DNA of 64,000 bases from Amia ocellicauda (GCF_036373705.1 NW_027102664.1:248001-312000), one strand, 5' to 3'. Numbered from the stretch's first letter, positions 9,387-20,781 are shown. Translations and numbers: made by a program. The notes: generated by a model from the letters alone, not told the origin.

Positions 9387-9571
9387 AGTAGATAGTAGGG
9401 TTTTATGGGCGCGGCCTATTTTCTTATGACGTATGCCCTAAGCTTATTAATATTCCTACGTCATAATTGGGAGGCGTGATTTTAGGTAGAGTTATTTCCT
9501 TAATTATTCCTACGTCATATCCGTCAGAAAGTGTACACCCATAAAACCCTGAACAACAAGGCCGCCCATAA
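9387..9571 (+). repeat. Left terminal inverted repeat, copy B (185 bp)
   Basis: Starts AGTAGATAGTAGGG and matches the reverse complement of 5071-5255. It contains the three CRE/ATF-like TACGTCA/TGACGTA motifs described for the right TIR of copy A. Confidence 0.92.
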
Positions 9572-10686
9572 CCTGTTGTTCTTGTTGTTCTTGTTGGTCA
9601 ACTGTAGAGTGTGAATGGGTCGGCTCTTCCTGTAGTGTTTGGGGGTCTTTTTTAAATATACATGTAATGGTTTAGTAAATCTAAACCGTTATAAGATCAA
9701 CAAGTTCTGTTGTCTGTAATGGTCCCAGGTCTTAACAATGCCAGTTTTGAATAGTGCGTTTATCATATTCACACTGTCTCTGTCTGTCTCTCTCTCTCTC
9801 TCGCCCAATCATTTTATAAGATCAACAAGTTCTATTGTCTGTTATGATCCCAGGTCCTAACAATGCCTGTTTTGCATAGGGTACTTATGTTATCCACACT
9901 GTATCTGGCTCTGTCTCTCCCCTCAAATTTAATTAAAAATAAAATTAAAAAAGAGGGTGTGTGTGTGGGTGTTTGTGTGTATAGGTTAATTGTTTTTGTA
10001 AAAAAAAAAAAAAAAAGCTGTGGTTATATTTTATCTCTCACATAATGTGTTCAGTCGTTTTACTTAAATACATTCTAGGGTCTTAAAGCTCATAAGAGTT
10101 AGACTTAAGATAAGGATATGCTTTTAAGGTATTTTAGCAGTCTCAATCCCTGATGATAAGGAATCGTTTAAAAAATAAAAACAACTGATCACTCAATGCT
10201 AAATAGATCACAACACTCAAGGCTAAATCACTCACACCATGGGTGGCGGGGGTGGGCTCAGACAACAGTACGTATGGCATGTGGTATCAAAACATTCAGA
10301 ATACTTTTAACCTATATAATTTATAAGCTTTGTAAAATAAACCCAAATATCTCTTTTGCGGGGATAAACGCTGTTCTGAGTAGTTTGTGACTTGTTTAAT
10401 ACCAAACAAAGCATCGCTATTAAAAAAAAAAAAAAAAACACTGTAAAAGCGCTAGTTATTTTAGATCTTTATAGTTATTTTCTTGGCTCAGGTTGTTTTT
10501 TAGCGCTTATAAAGGCCTGAAATATTCTTAGTGGTTTGTTGACTATAGGTCTTGATGCACAAAGGCCAGACCAGAACAATGCCTTACACGCAGATCCGGC
10601 ATGTGGCCATCAGTATAAGTATGAAGGTCTGGTCTTCAGCTCGACAGACTCTTACTGACCTTTCGATTTAAGACTAAAGATCAACA
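9572..10686. other. Left non-coding region, copy B
   Basis: About 1.1 kb without a supported gene. It holds an imperfect direct repeat of about 110 bp with a period of 125 bp (about 9691-9800 and 9816-9925, both starting ATAAGATCAACAAGTTCT), a (CT)n run, a GT-rich run near 9955-9985, and two A16-type runs (about 10000-10016 and 10422-10438). It probably contains the leftward promoter region. Confidence 0.6.
10507..10515 (+). promoter_or_regulatory. TATA-like box upstream of the spliced gene, copy B
   Basis: TTATAAAGG lies about 180 bases before the first ATG at 10687. It is conserved in copies C (26271-26280), D (44767-44775) and E (63117-63125). Confidence 0.5.
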
Positions 10687-12728
10687 ATGTCCGGAAACAA
10701 CATCAGCGACTTCGATTTAAATGAGTTTTTAGGCAAGTCTTCAGATTATTTTCATTGACTCAGAGCGTGTTGTGTGCATGTATTGTAAATAAGGCTATAA
10801 CATCTGTTTTAAGTTCTGTAAAATTATTTTTCAGCCAGTCAACAGGAGTTAATTCCCAACGCTGAGGAGATCATCTGGAACAACGACGGTAAGATTTTTG
10901 TGTTTGCGCTCATGGGTTCTTATGTATGGGTGTGTGTGGTTTTGAAGCGGCTCATTAGAGTTATGAAAACGTTTTAATATATATTAATGCCGGTCTCTTT
11001 AATTACACAGAAACTATCGAAAGGCCTGTGATTAATGTCTCCGAGGATCGACCAAGAGAAGTGGTTGTCCCTAGACAGACTGTCTGCCGACCGGGTAAGA
11101 ACTAAACCCCTGTTTGTTTGTATAACGTTTCTGTAAGATGTTTGAGTCCAGTTTTGTTAATTTTAAAAAATTATCCTGTCTAACAGTATTAAGAAACGTG
11201 GTTCGAGACAACGAAAGGCCTTCCACATCGAGGGCTTGTTTCGTTTTACCTTCGAGAACCGTAACCTTTCAAGAATCTGAAAGGCCGTCAGCCCCGGTAT
11301 CTGATAGCTGTGAGTATATGTCTGCAGCCTGTAAGAGGATAAAGCTTTTTATAAAGCGGTGTGGTTAAAGGTTAAACATGTCTCTTACCTTCACAGCGGT
11401 GCAAAAAGCTAAACCAGCCGAAAAAAATAAGAAACGATTATTCTGTGGAGGTAAGTAAGATCTTTCAAACTTTAATGTTTTTAAAAGGGCTTTGTTTGCC
11501 CGTTGAGGGCTAATATTTAAGCGATGGGTGACCGTTTCCTGTAGGGCGGGGGGTTCTGGGAAAGATCTTTAGAAGTCCGGACAGGTCTAGGCTTGTTTCT
11601 GGGGAATGTGTTTAGAAATGACCGATTGCCGTACCGTCTGGTTAGGAAGTAAAGCCGTCCGAAAGGGTTTAGTAAGTTGTTTGACTTATCTCCCGCTATT
11701 ATACTTCTGTTTTAAAGTGGTTGTAGGAAAAGGCTTGAAGGTGTTCATTGTATTTAATATTTAAACAGATCGTGAAAACGTTTGTGAAACAGGAAGTCCC
11801 GGGATCAGGAATCGTTTACACTTGGAAGGTTCGTTTAAAAATGAAATGTTGTTGTGTGTGTGTGTGTTTTATTAACAATATTACAGTTTTTAAAGAAACA
11901 TTTAAGAAACAGTTTATTTACAGCGGCTTCTCTGTTTTACATTTATTATCAAGTCCTAATAAATATATTGTCTGTAAATAATATTGCGTTGTAGTGAATG
12001 TCTAAGGCTATTTTCAAAGGTCTAAAAAAGCTAAAGGTTTTGAATGTCCTGGACATGTTGTTTTAAGTTTGATTTCTGTCGCCGTTTAAAGATGTAAATG
12101 TAATGTATATTTTTATTCTTCCCAAGACTATTGGGATAGTCATTCTGTGGATGAGCTATTGAGAACAATTACCCCGTCTAAGTGGGATCAAACATCTTCC
12201 CCGGTGAGATCACCGAGAGGATCCCCCACGGTGGTCTTGGAGACCCCCCAACATCTACTCAGGCCACAGCCTTCTGGGGGTAATTCAACACCCCAGATTC
12301 AGCCCGCCGCATTGTCGGGCGGAACAAATACAGGCATCCAACAACCTCATGGGTCGCCGTCAGTCAGGGCTGACACACCACCCAACGACGGCCTGGTTTC
12401 AACATCGTTCCCCCAGACCCATTTCTTGGCTACAGAAACGCGGAACAGTTCCCCGCGCTTGGCCAGGGTGTCACCGCAAAGGCCTTCTTGGTCTCCGTCC
12501 ATGAGTATACGCTCGCTCCCTGCCTCCTTCGACCGAGATTTACCGGAGCGACCATCCTTTGAAGCTGAGCCAGGCCACCAGCCCCCGGAGCTACTTCCTG
12601 AAGGTCGGCATGAGTTGCTACATACTTTGTTACAAAATCAAAGACTTGTGTTAGTGGGGCAAAACCTGGTGATAGAGAGCCAAAACACCCTTATTAATAC
12701 CCTTACTAACGAATTGTACAGTATTTAA
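10687..12728 (+). CDS. Seven-exon gene of unknown function, copy B (best preserved)
   Basis: I predict exons 10687-10732, 10835-10888, 11011-11094, 11187-11309, 11397-11450, 11769-11828 and 12127-12728. All six introns are phase 1 and the exon total is 1023 bases, an open 340-aa frame. Five introns are GT-AG. The first uses GC-AG (G|GCAAGT), and the donor after exon 6 (GTTCGT) is weak. I do not recognise the protein. The first part is acidic (SDFDLNEFL). The middle has short basic and Ser/Pro-rich exons, and the large last exon is Pro/Ser/Thr-rich (PSKWDQTSSPVRSPRGSP) and ends in a Leu-rich segment (residues ~300-335) that may form a coiled coil. Its place behind the left TIR and its intrinsic disorder suggest a regulatory early protein; that is inference. 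AATAAA follows at 12775. Confidence 0.65.
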
Positions 12729-12774
12729 TGTTTTAATAGACACAAAACGCCTTACTATTGTGGGTTGTTGGAAA

Positions 12775-12780
12775 AATAAA
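12775..12780 (+). promoter_or_regulatory. Poly(A) signal after the spliced gene, copy B
   Basis: AATAAA lies 47 bases after the stop of the seven-exon gene, with a second AATAAA a few bases later. Confidence 0.5.
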
Positions 12781-12890
12781 AAATAAATTAAAAAATGTCC
12801 TGACTTGGTAAAAGAACTCACAAACTAAAGGATTATGAACAAGCTAGGGCCCCAAAAAGACCTTCCCGAGAGAACATCCGCGGCCCTGTT

Positions 12891-13709
12891 GTGAACTCCT
12901 CTGATGTCCCAATGAACCTGGAACTATTACAAATGATAAATGATTTAAATAACCCCCAATTACCACCGATAGAATGTGAATTAACACACTTACCGGTGAA
13001 CCCCGACCTGTTACAGATGGTCAATGATCTAAATAACCACCTCCCACCGGTAGCGCTTATAGAGGCTCACCCCCTAGTTCACCCCGATTTGTTTGAAATG
13101 GTGGAGGCTTTGGAGGAGCTACCCCGACCAAATTCTGCCCCTATTATAAATGATTTGAGACAATTAGAACACAGGATGGCGGCAGAAGCAGCCATCACTA
13201 TAGAGGAGGGTCTTGACATTAACCGGTTGGATATCTTTGAAGGACTTTTACAGGCTTTAAATGAGCCTCCTCAAAAAGGGGGTTTTGTAGATGTCAGCAG
13301 TGGGGGTGTTCGGAATGTGGAGGGTTCTGAGACTGATAAGGCTGTGGAGGACATGCTCTGTGAGAATGTAGGGGGTGAAGGCTTTGTTCAAAATGATGAT
13401 GTGTCCAAGAGTACCAGTGATCCCGTGATTATAGATAGACCGGCCTATAACAATTTTGAAATGATTCAGCGTTTTAATTTTGCAGAACTTTTAAATTGTG
13501 ACAATTATGCAGAAATATTTGTCAACATACACGAGGCCTTGCAGAAAATGCTTGAACAGGTTGCTGAAAGTGTCAGACCTCGAGATGTTGTACAGTTAGA
13601 AATCAGAGGGGATGATTTGTTTAGCAACCTATCTGTAATGCTGAGTGGAGATAATTTAGATGTCTGGCTAAAATCGAAGCGTTATTGCAAAGTAACGCAG
13701 CCATCTTAG
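12891..13709 (+). CDS. Acidic ORF, probable N-terminal part of PolB, copy B
   Basis: The open frame has 272 codons from a GTG, and no ATG start is convincing. In the same frame an ATG at 12795 is followed two codons later by TGA; this is the same in B, C and D. The first 80 residues contain short repeats (LELLQMINDLNN, PDLLQMVNDLNN, PDLFEMVEALEE). The C-terminal part (VVQLEIRGDDLFSNLSVML) resembles the segment before the zinc-finger region of Polinton PolB. It overlaps the next ORF by 25 bases in a -1 frame. Most likely one gene with PolB, now split by a frame break. Confidence 0.5.
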   Translation: MNSSDVPMNLELLQMINDLNNPQLPPIECELTHLPVNPDLLQMVNDLNNHLPPVALIEAHPLVHPDLFEMVEALEELPRPNSAPIINDLRQLEHRMAAEAAITIEEGLDINRLDIFEGLLQALNEPPQKGGFVDVSSGGVRNVEGSETDKAVEDMLCENVGGEGFVQNDDVSKSTSDPVIIDRPAYNNFEMIQRFNFAELLNCDNYAEIFVNIHEALQKMLEQVAESVRPRDVVQLEIRGDDLFSNLSVMLSGDNLDVWLKSKRYCKVTQPS

Positions 13710-14839
13710 CTGATGAAAGTCTGTCTCTGGTAATGAATGTGGTTCGTAACCCTGAGGGTGGGGCGCTTAGAAGACTGTCGAAATGCTTGAAGAACGACAT
13801 AATTAGGACCAAGCTCAGGCAATTAGTGGTGAGTTCCAGTGGGGACAATAAGCTCTGTTTTGCTTACAGTTTAATAAAACTACTCACCCCCGACATGCCT
13901 GAACCCCAAGCTCTGCAAGAGGCTTTAATGCTTCATCAGAGGGCCGGCTTAAACTCTCAACAGATGGTTGCCTTTTCAGACATCACCAAGTTTGAGGAGT
14001 TGTTGTCTTTAAAAATTGTTGTGTGGTACCGTTGTGAGGTAAAGGAAGTATTTGTGAAATTTCAGATACATCCTGAAACCCATACACAGACACTGTTTCT
14101 CTTCCTAAGTGATAGTCATTACTTTGGAATAAAGAGTTTGACGGCTTTTTTGGGTTGTTCGTATGTTTGTCATTGGTGTTATAAGGCCTTCAATGATAAG
14201 CTTAAGCACCGCTGTGACGGTTACTGTAACGTCTGTTTCAATCCGCAATGTCGTAAGGGTTTGGCCCCTACCATCCGATGTAAAGATTGCTTAAGGATTT
14301 GTCTCTCAGCGTTCTGTTTTTCCGAGCATAAGGTACAGAGGGCCGCTGCTGAGGGGGTTAAAAAACTGAGTTATTGTCATCAAACTAAATATTGCCCGCA
14401 GTGTTGCCTCCAGTACCGTTTTCATGAGGTTAAACCACACAAATGTCTGGAGCCGAGATGCAGGATCTGTAATGCTGATTTAACCCCGGGGTCCGAACAC
14501 CAGTGCTTTATTCAGCCGGTTAAAAAGGAGCCGCCGCACAACCGGTATGTCTTTTTTGATTTTGAATGCCGGCAAGAAAACGGGGTCCACGTTGCTAATT
14601 ATATACACTGTATTGACATGTTGGATCGTGAGTGGTCAGCTAGCGGTGAGAGTTGTGTCAGGGATTTCTTTACGCGGTATCGCGGTCCAAAATACCTCAA
14701 TTACACATTTGTTGCCCACAATGCTAAGGGTTATGATTCTTACATTTTGATGAAGTATCTGGTGGAAAATGGGGTGACCCCAAAAATAATAGCTCAGGGT
14801 AGCAAGATCATGTGTTTCACCGACGAAGCTTTCAACTAA
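13685..14839 (+). pseudogene. PolB, zinc-finger and first exonuclease part, copy B
   Basis: The open segment of 384 codons ends at an in-frame TAA (14837-14839) that is shared by C and D. It has several CxxC pairs (residues ~155-280), Exo I with its catalytic Asp still present (FFDFECRQ, Asp codon 14558-14560) and Exo II (HNAKGYD). Copy B is the only one of the three that keeps this Asp. Confidence 0.85.
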
Positions 14840-14869
14840 CGTTACATAGACTCGTTAAATTTCCTCCCC

Positions 14870-17019
14870 ATGAAATTGAGCGCTTTGCCTAAGGCTCTGG
14901 GTTTTGAGGCTCAGAAGAAAGGTTGGTTCTGCCATTTTTTTAATACTAAGGACACTCAAAATTATCGAGGGTCCTACCCGCCCGCCTCTTATTATGGGGT
15001 TGATACTATGATGTCTCATGAGAGGGAGGAATTCTTTAAATGGTACAATACGGTTAAGGGAGGTGTTTTTGATTTCCGAGAAGAGATGGCCGCTTATTGT
15101 AAAAATGATGTGGTGATCCTTAAAGAAGCCTGTGTGCGTTTCCGCGCCGAGGTTATCAACACATCGGGTCTCGACCCTTTGCAAAGTGTGACCATAACGT
15201 CTCTCTGCATGAAAATGTATCGGTCCAATTTCTTGCAGAAAAACACTATAGCGGTCACCACTTCTGACAACTATCGTGCTAGACAAAAGAACTTTTCGAC
15301 TGTCTCCATACAGTGGCTGGAATACCTGAGTGCCCGGGATAACATCTTCATCAGACATGCTTTAAATCAAGGGGAAGTCAAAATGGGGCCTTACTACTTA
15401 GACGGTTTTAGCGACGTGTTCGGGCGGCGTACCGCTTATGAGTTTGCAGGTTGTATTTACCATGGCTGTCCTCAGTGCTTCGACCCAAACACCTTTAACC
15501 CCGTAACACAAAAACTCTGCGGTGATATGTACTATGATTTCCAGGAACGAATTGATACTTTAAAAAACACCTATGGTTTGAACGTGCTGGTGATTTGGAA
15601 ACACGAGTGGACGACCCTGAAGCAACAGGAAGCGGGGGTACAACGGTTTATGGAAACCTTGGACTTTCCTGAACGTCTAGAGCCCCGGGATGCGTTATTT
15701 GGGGGTCGAACCAACGCCCTCTGTTTACATTATGAGGTAAAGGAGGGTGAGAGAGTAGATTACTATGATTTCACCAGTCTGTACCCTTATGTCAACAAGA
15801 CCAAAATGTACCCGGTGGGGCGTCCAACCATTGTTTATCGTGACTTTCTCGAAATTGGACATTACTTTGGTTTGATCAAAGTCACCATGTACCCTCCTCG
15901 CGAGCTGTTCTTACCCGTGTTGCCTTACAGGTGTTCGGGAAAATTGATGTTCCCTCTGTGTAGAACGTGTGTGGAAACTGAAAATCAAACTACCTCTTGT
16001 CTGCACAGTGATGAAGATAGAGCGCTGACGGGTGTCTGGTGTAGCATTGAGCTTGACAAGGCGGTGTAGAAAGGTTACAGAGTCGGTAAGGTGTATGAGG
16101 TTTGGCATTTTTCTGAAAAATCTGATACTCTTTTTGCTGATTACATTATGACCCATCTGAAAGGGAAACAGGAGGCATCGGGCTATCCCTCATGGTGTGT
16201 TGACTCCGCGGCCAAAGAGCGATACGTTCAGCAATATTTTGAAAAGGAAGGGATCCGTCTAGAGCCGGGGAACATAACTGTAAACCCCGCCAAGAGACAA
16301 ATGTCCAAACTGATTTTAAACAGTCTGTGGGGTAAGTTTGGGGAAAGAAATTACCGTCTAAACACAACCTTGATTAAAACCCCTGAACAGTTTATAGAAT
16401 TTACGTTTTCCAAACAACATGCAGAATCACACTTTCAATTCTTAAATGACCACGTGGCACAGGTCCAGTGGAGGGCCCCTAAAGATTTCCCCACCAAACA
16501 GGGGAACGTTAATGTTTTCATAGCGGTTTTTACCACGGCTTACGCCCGGCTTGAATTGTACAACTTAATGGATCAGTTGCAGGAACGCACGCTCTATCAT
16601 GATACTGACTCTGTAATCTTTGTCACCAGGCCAGGGGATTGGGTCCCTCCCCTCGGGGACTACCTTGGGGAGTTAACGAGCGAACTAGATCCTCAGGACC
16701 ACATAGTGGAGTTTGTTTCAGGGGGTCCTAAGACGCATACAGAACGGCTGCGGGTAAGACCTGTATGAAAGTTAAGGGTTTCACTCTGAACCATTGTAAC
16801 AACAAGCTCATTAACATCAAGTCTCTGACGACCCTGGTAGAAAGTTTTGTAACCGAGAAAGACGCGCCTCCTCGTGAGATTATTACAGCCGGAAATCATA
16901 TCTATCGCAATAAAAAGGGGTACACGTTGGAAAATAGATCACTAAACAAACGGTTCAGGGTGGTGTACAATAAAAGAGTCTTGAAGACTGATTATACCAC
17001 TCTGCCTTATGGATATTAG
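14870..17019 (+). pseudogene. PolB, Exo III and polymerase part, copy B, broken
   Basis: Continuation of PolB in the same frame as the segment before the TAA. Private lesions are a TAG near 16067 (Glu in C and D) and a 4-base deletion near 16734 that shifts the frame before the thumb region. The motifs DFTSLYP, ILNSLWGKFG and HDTDS are all present. The last codons overlap the ATPase ATG at 17009. Confidence 0.88.
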
Positions 17020-17680
17020 TGGTGGTTTTGATAACAGACTTCAACACCCTTTCTCCTGTATTATAGCCGGTCCCTCCAATTCGGGGAAGAGCTATCTTAT
17101 AAAGAACATCATAGAAGATGTGGACGCAACCGTGTCCCAAGCTCTTGACAACATAGTGTGGTGTTACTCTTGCTGGCAACCTCTCTACGATGATTTGGCT
17201 TCGAAAAAAAATAATCTGTAATTTGTGCAAGGTCTCCCCGCCTCGTTGTGTGACGATGACTTGTTCCCGCCCGGTCAAACTAATCTAGTGATCCTTGATG
17301 ACCTGATGGAGCAGGCCGGTGACAACAGTGAAGTGGAAAAAGCTTTCACAAAGTACACTCATCATAGGAATTTAAGTATTATTTATTTAGTTCAAAATCT
17401 ATTTTTTCAAGGTAAAAAAAGCCGCACTATTAATTTATATGCCAATTATATAACTCTTTTTAAAAACCCCAGAGATAAACTACAGGTCACCGTCTTGGCT
17501 CGTCAAATGTACCCTAACCAGACCAAGTTCTTTTTGGAGGCATTTGAGGATGCCACCAAAAAACCCTACGGGTACTTGATTGCGGACTTAAAAGCACAAA
17601 CCCCAGAAGACTTTCGCCTCAGAACAGGTTTGTGCCCGCCCGATTGGCCGGCAGTGTATGTGCTAAAGAAAAGGAAATAA
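17009..17680 (+). pseudogene. Packaging ATPase, copy B, nonsense mutation
   Basis: A Lys codon has become TAA at 17219-17221, after the Walker A motif (GPSNSGKS) and before Walker B. The rest is nearly identical to copy D. Confidence 0.85.
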
Positions 17681-17686
17681 ATAAGA

Positions 17687-18022
17687 ATGTCTGTTCGGAT
17701 TAAAAGAAATCTGCCACTTTTGCAAATGTTATTTGAGGGGAGCCCGCGCCATAGGAAAGCTGTGCTGGCAGGGGCCCCCTCGGATTTGATCGAGACCCTG
17801 TGTGAAATAGCTTTTAACATCTTACGCGGTAATATACCCCTAACCCCTTCTCAACAATCTAAACTCAAAAAACAAAAAGCGGTTATCAAGATCATCGCTA
17901 ATAAGAAGTATTCTATTAAAAGAAAAAGAAAGAAGATTAATCAAACCGGGGGTTTTATAGGACCGCTGTTGAGCATAGCCGTGCCTTTCCTAACCAGTCT
18001 TCTAGCTTCCAGAGTGGGTTAA
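17687..18022 (+). CDS. 111-aa basic protein with hydrophobic tail, copy B
   Basis: Open and almost identical to copies C and D; see copy D. It sits between the ATPase stop and the next ATG with gaps of 6 and 2 bases. Confidence 0.6.
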   Translation: MSVRIKRNLPLLQMLFEGSPRHRKAVLAGAPSDLIETLCEIAFNILRGNIPLTPSQQSKLKKQKAVIKIIANKKYSIKRKRKKINQTGGFIGPLLSIAVPFLTSLLASRVG

Positions 18023-18024
18023 TA

Positions 18025-18766
18025 ATGGAATATGCTCAGAAAATGTTTTTGATCCCTAAGGAGCAGCTTGAGAAACTGAGAAAAAATGTTGTCGGGCCAG
18101 AGCCCATTAGACAAATGGCCGAAAACAACCTGGACTCTGAAATGAAAGCTATACAGGCCAGGGCCGATTTAAATCAGTATTCCAAAGCCCAGTTGTATAC
18201 CAACATGTTACAGTGCTACCTCCGTCTGGTTAGACAGGGTGAAAAAGATCAATACATTTTAACTTTAACCATGGCCTCTCAAGAAAATGGTTCTGGGGCT
18301 GATGCGGGGGGTTCGGTTGATAAAGATGTTGCGGTGACCGAACCTGTTGAGAGTTCAGAGGGAGATGTTGTAACGGATGTTTTGAGAAACATGCCGGCCA
18401 GAAGCAAAAGACATGCACAATATATCCTGCACAAAATGGTTCAGAAACCGCGGGTAACGGCTTGGAATGAACAGGGTGAATTTGTTTTTAAGGGACAACT
18501 GATCAAAGGTTCACACGTTTGATTTGTTGAAGAGTGTCACTAGCACTAATAAGGTACCCGATAGTCGCCGACCTGTAGGCTGGAATGCTTTCCTACAGGC
18601 GATGGCCTGTCTGAACATGCCCCAATCAACAGTTCCTAACCAGGAAACGCGATAAAAAATCCATCTGTGTAAAGAGGTGGAGCCTGATCTGACTCCGATA
18701 TCTCATTACTCTGACCGTGCTGAGCGACCATCCTCAGGATCTATCCATCGTTGGGAAGCTTATTAA
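18025..18766 (+). pseudogene. Conserved 247-aa protein, copy B, frameshifted
   Basis: A 2-base deletion at about 18518 shifts the frame (stop at 18522). A CAA-to-TAA change further on would also stop the original frame. The N-terminal two thirds match copies C and D. Confidence 0.6.
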
Positions 18767-18946
18767 TCTCATGTTTTTATTTGTCTCCCCTGTAAATAAT
18801 GACCCGACAAACAATTTTTTTTTTTTTTTTTTTTTTTTTTCAAATGTTGTACATTTATTTATACCATAACCCCTGCTTTGTATAAGAATTGTGTTGAATA
18901 AAAACAAAACTAATGATTCAAAGGCTGTTTTCATTATTTTTTCACC
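18767..18946. promoter_or_regulatory. Convergent 3' region with poly(A) signals, copy B
   Basis: Short gap between the end of the rightward genes and the end of the leftward capsid-protease genes. It holds GAATAAAAAC on the + strand near 18896 and TTTATT sequences (AATAAA on the - strand). A run of about 24 T residues (18817-18840) is longer than in C and D. Confidence 0.5.
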
Positions 18947-19503
18947 TTAACACGCATGACATCTTTTAAAATCCTCACAAGAACACCCCATCTGTATACA
19001 TGGCTGGCTAGGGTCGTAAGTCATTGTGTTATAAGGGGGGTCCACAGTGTACTGACAAACTCTGCCACTTTTTTATCATTTTGGCCTAAATCCTCACTGT
19101 ACAAGGCCATAATATCGGGGTATGACCTTCCTTTAGATCTATGATATAAGAAAAACACACAGTGCTGACCACAAGTGAAGGTCTGAAGACTTTGTACTTG
19201 ACGACCGCTGTAAATGGTTTCTTGACAGTTGTTGAGCAGAAAGTTATTGATCTTCCGAGGGAAAGGTCTGAAATCCGGGGGGTTTCCATAGGAATCAAAA
19301 AATTCACCACGGTGGTCCTACCTTAGATAAATAGCCAGCCAATGTTCTCCGGGCATATTTTTAGGGTGTGTGTTGATTATGTACATTGCAGGTAAATTCT
19401 TGATCTTAAATTTAGGTAGCTGATCGCAGGCGTAGACTCCTTGAAACAGTTTCCGTGAGCCGGCCAGGGCATTCATGATGTGGTTGAGCTCTCTGGTGTT
19501 CAT
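18947..19503 (-). pseudogene. Adenain-like protease, copy B, nonsense mutation
   Basis: The start MNTREL is kept, but a Glu codon soon after the catalytic His (GEHW) has become TAG at 19318-19320, removing the acidic and Cys catalytic residues from the open frame. Confidence 0.8.
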
Positions 19504-19504
19504 T

Positions 19505-20781
19505 TTAATAATAATCATACAGAACGTTTCTCCTCTGATTCACCTCAATAATGTTGTCAAACACAGCATACACGACCATATTTACAGTGCGTGGTAGAGG
19601 CTGCTTGAAACGCATCTCCAAACGCATATTGCCCGTCTTCATCAGTGAAAAATGTTGTCCACACTCTTCGTCAGGGGTCAGGTTGAAACCGTACAGGGTG
19701 TAACCGCTGCAGTATTCCCGGCGATCGATCAGCAGAGTTTGATCCTTGAGATGGCGACCCGTAGCCAGTACTACACTGTAATATTCACGAACCGCATTGC
19801 CGTTTTCAAAGTCAGGTTGAAAAGGTCTGGATGGAACCTGCACACCATCGACGTACAACGCTATAAATTCCGCGTTATAATGTTTAAAGTTAAAGGGGTT
19901 CTTGTTGTAAACCCCGGTAAATGCATCATTATCCACGAGACCAATAATAACCTGTTTTGGGAGCTGTCCTAGAAACAGATTTTCCTGGTTCATCACCCGT
20001 GTCCCTGCAGTCATATAGACTCTTTCGATCGGGTACTTAACGCCTGCGCGTGTCCTAGTTTAACCGCCGGGGAGACGGACACTTTTTTCACAAACAGCGA
20101 GGCCGATAATATGGTCAGTTTATATTTTTCAGTATCAGGGGTCATCAGATAAAAAGCACTTTTACTACGGATCATTTTAATTTTAATGTCTACCCCGTTG
20201 AGCATGAGTTTTTCTTGGAAAAATATGTCTGCATTGATATGCCCCATTAGCTCAAAGGTCCTCCCTTCTGTTGAAGAGGCCGTTCTTTTTTGCAAACCCT
20301 TATTGAGTCCCTCTGGATCCTTGTCGTCCATAGCTTCCGGGTTGTCTTTGAAGAAAAGGCCGGGGCTGAACTGTTTGCTTAGGGTCTCCTCACTATAATT
20401 AAGTTTACACTCCATCATGGCTCTATAGGGGTAAGTATTGCTGCTTTGACTAATGAGCCGATCTCCCAGGGTCACATCCACCTGTGAAAACATGGTGGCC
20501 ACCGGGTAATTGATGACCCCAGCGTTGGCCGTCTTCTCGATTGCATCGCCATCCTCATTAGTCACTTTACAGTTCATTAAAATAAATGTGTTATTCAAAT
20601 CATTATAATCCTCGCCATTGCCAGCTATAAAAAACTCCAGAGGGGCCATGTCTGAAATTGCAGAAAGAGGGGGAATCTCTACATATATGCTCTTATCTAT
20701 ACTCGTTTGAGTGTATGGAACTGTAAACAGATCCAGTTCTGATTTGACGCATTCTTCCAATAGACTGTGGACAAAAGACAT
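19505..20781 (-). pseudogene. Major capsid protein, copy B, deleted near the middle
   Basis: Codon 76 is GAG here, not the TAG of A, C and D, so the first 250 codons are open. Two short deletions near 20008-20040 then break the frame; 19505-20014 continues open. Confidence 0.82.

Noticed and set aside
13655-13709. Programmed -1 frameshift site in PolB as a firm call
   Set aside because: No standard slippery heptamer is visible in the zero frame of the overlap; kept only as a question in the findings.
14855-15358. 167-codon minus-strand ORF kept in B, C and D
   Set aside because: It lies antisense to the Exo III region of PolB. Its conservation follows from the recent duplication of the DNA, and it has no recognisable domain.
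18817-18840. T-run near the end of the 247-aa gene as a Pol III terminator or retroposed poly(A) tail
   Set aside because: The same place in C and D has interrupted T-rich sequence, so this is a local homopolymer expansion.
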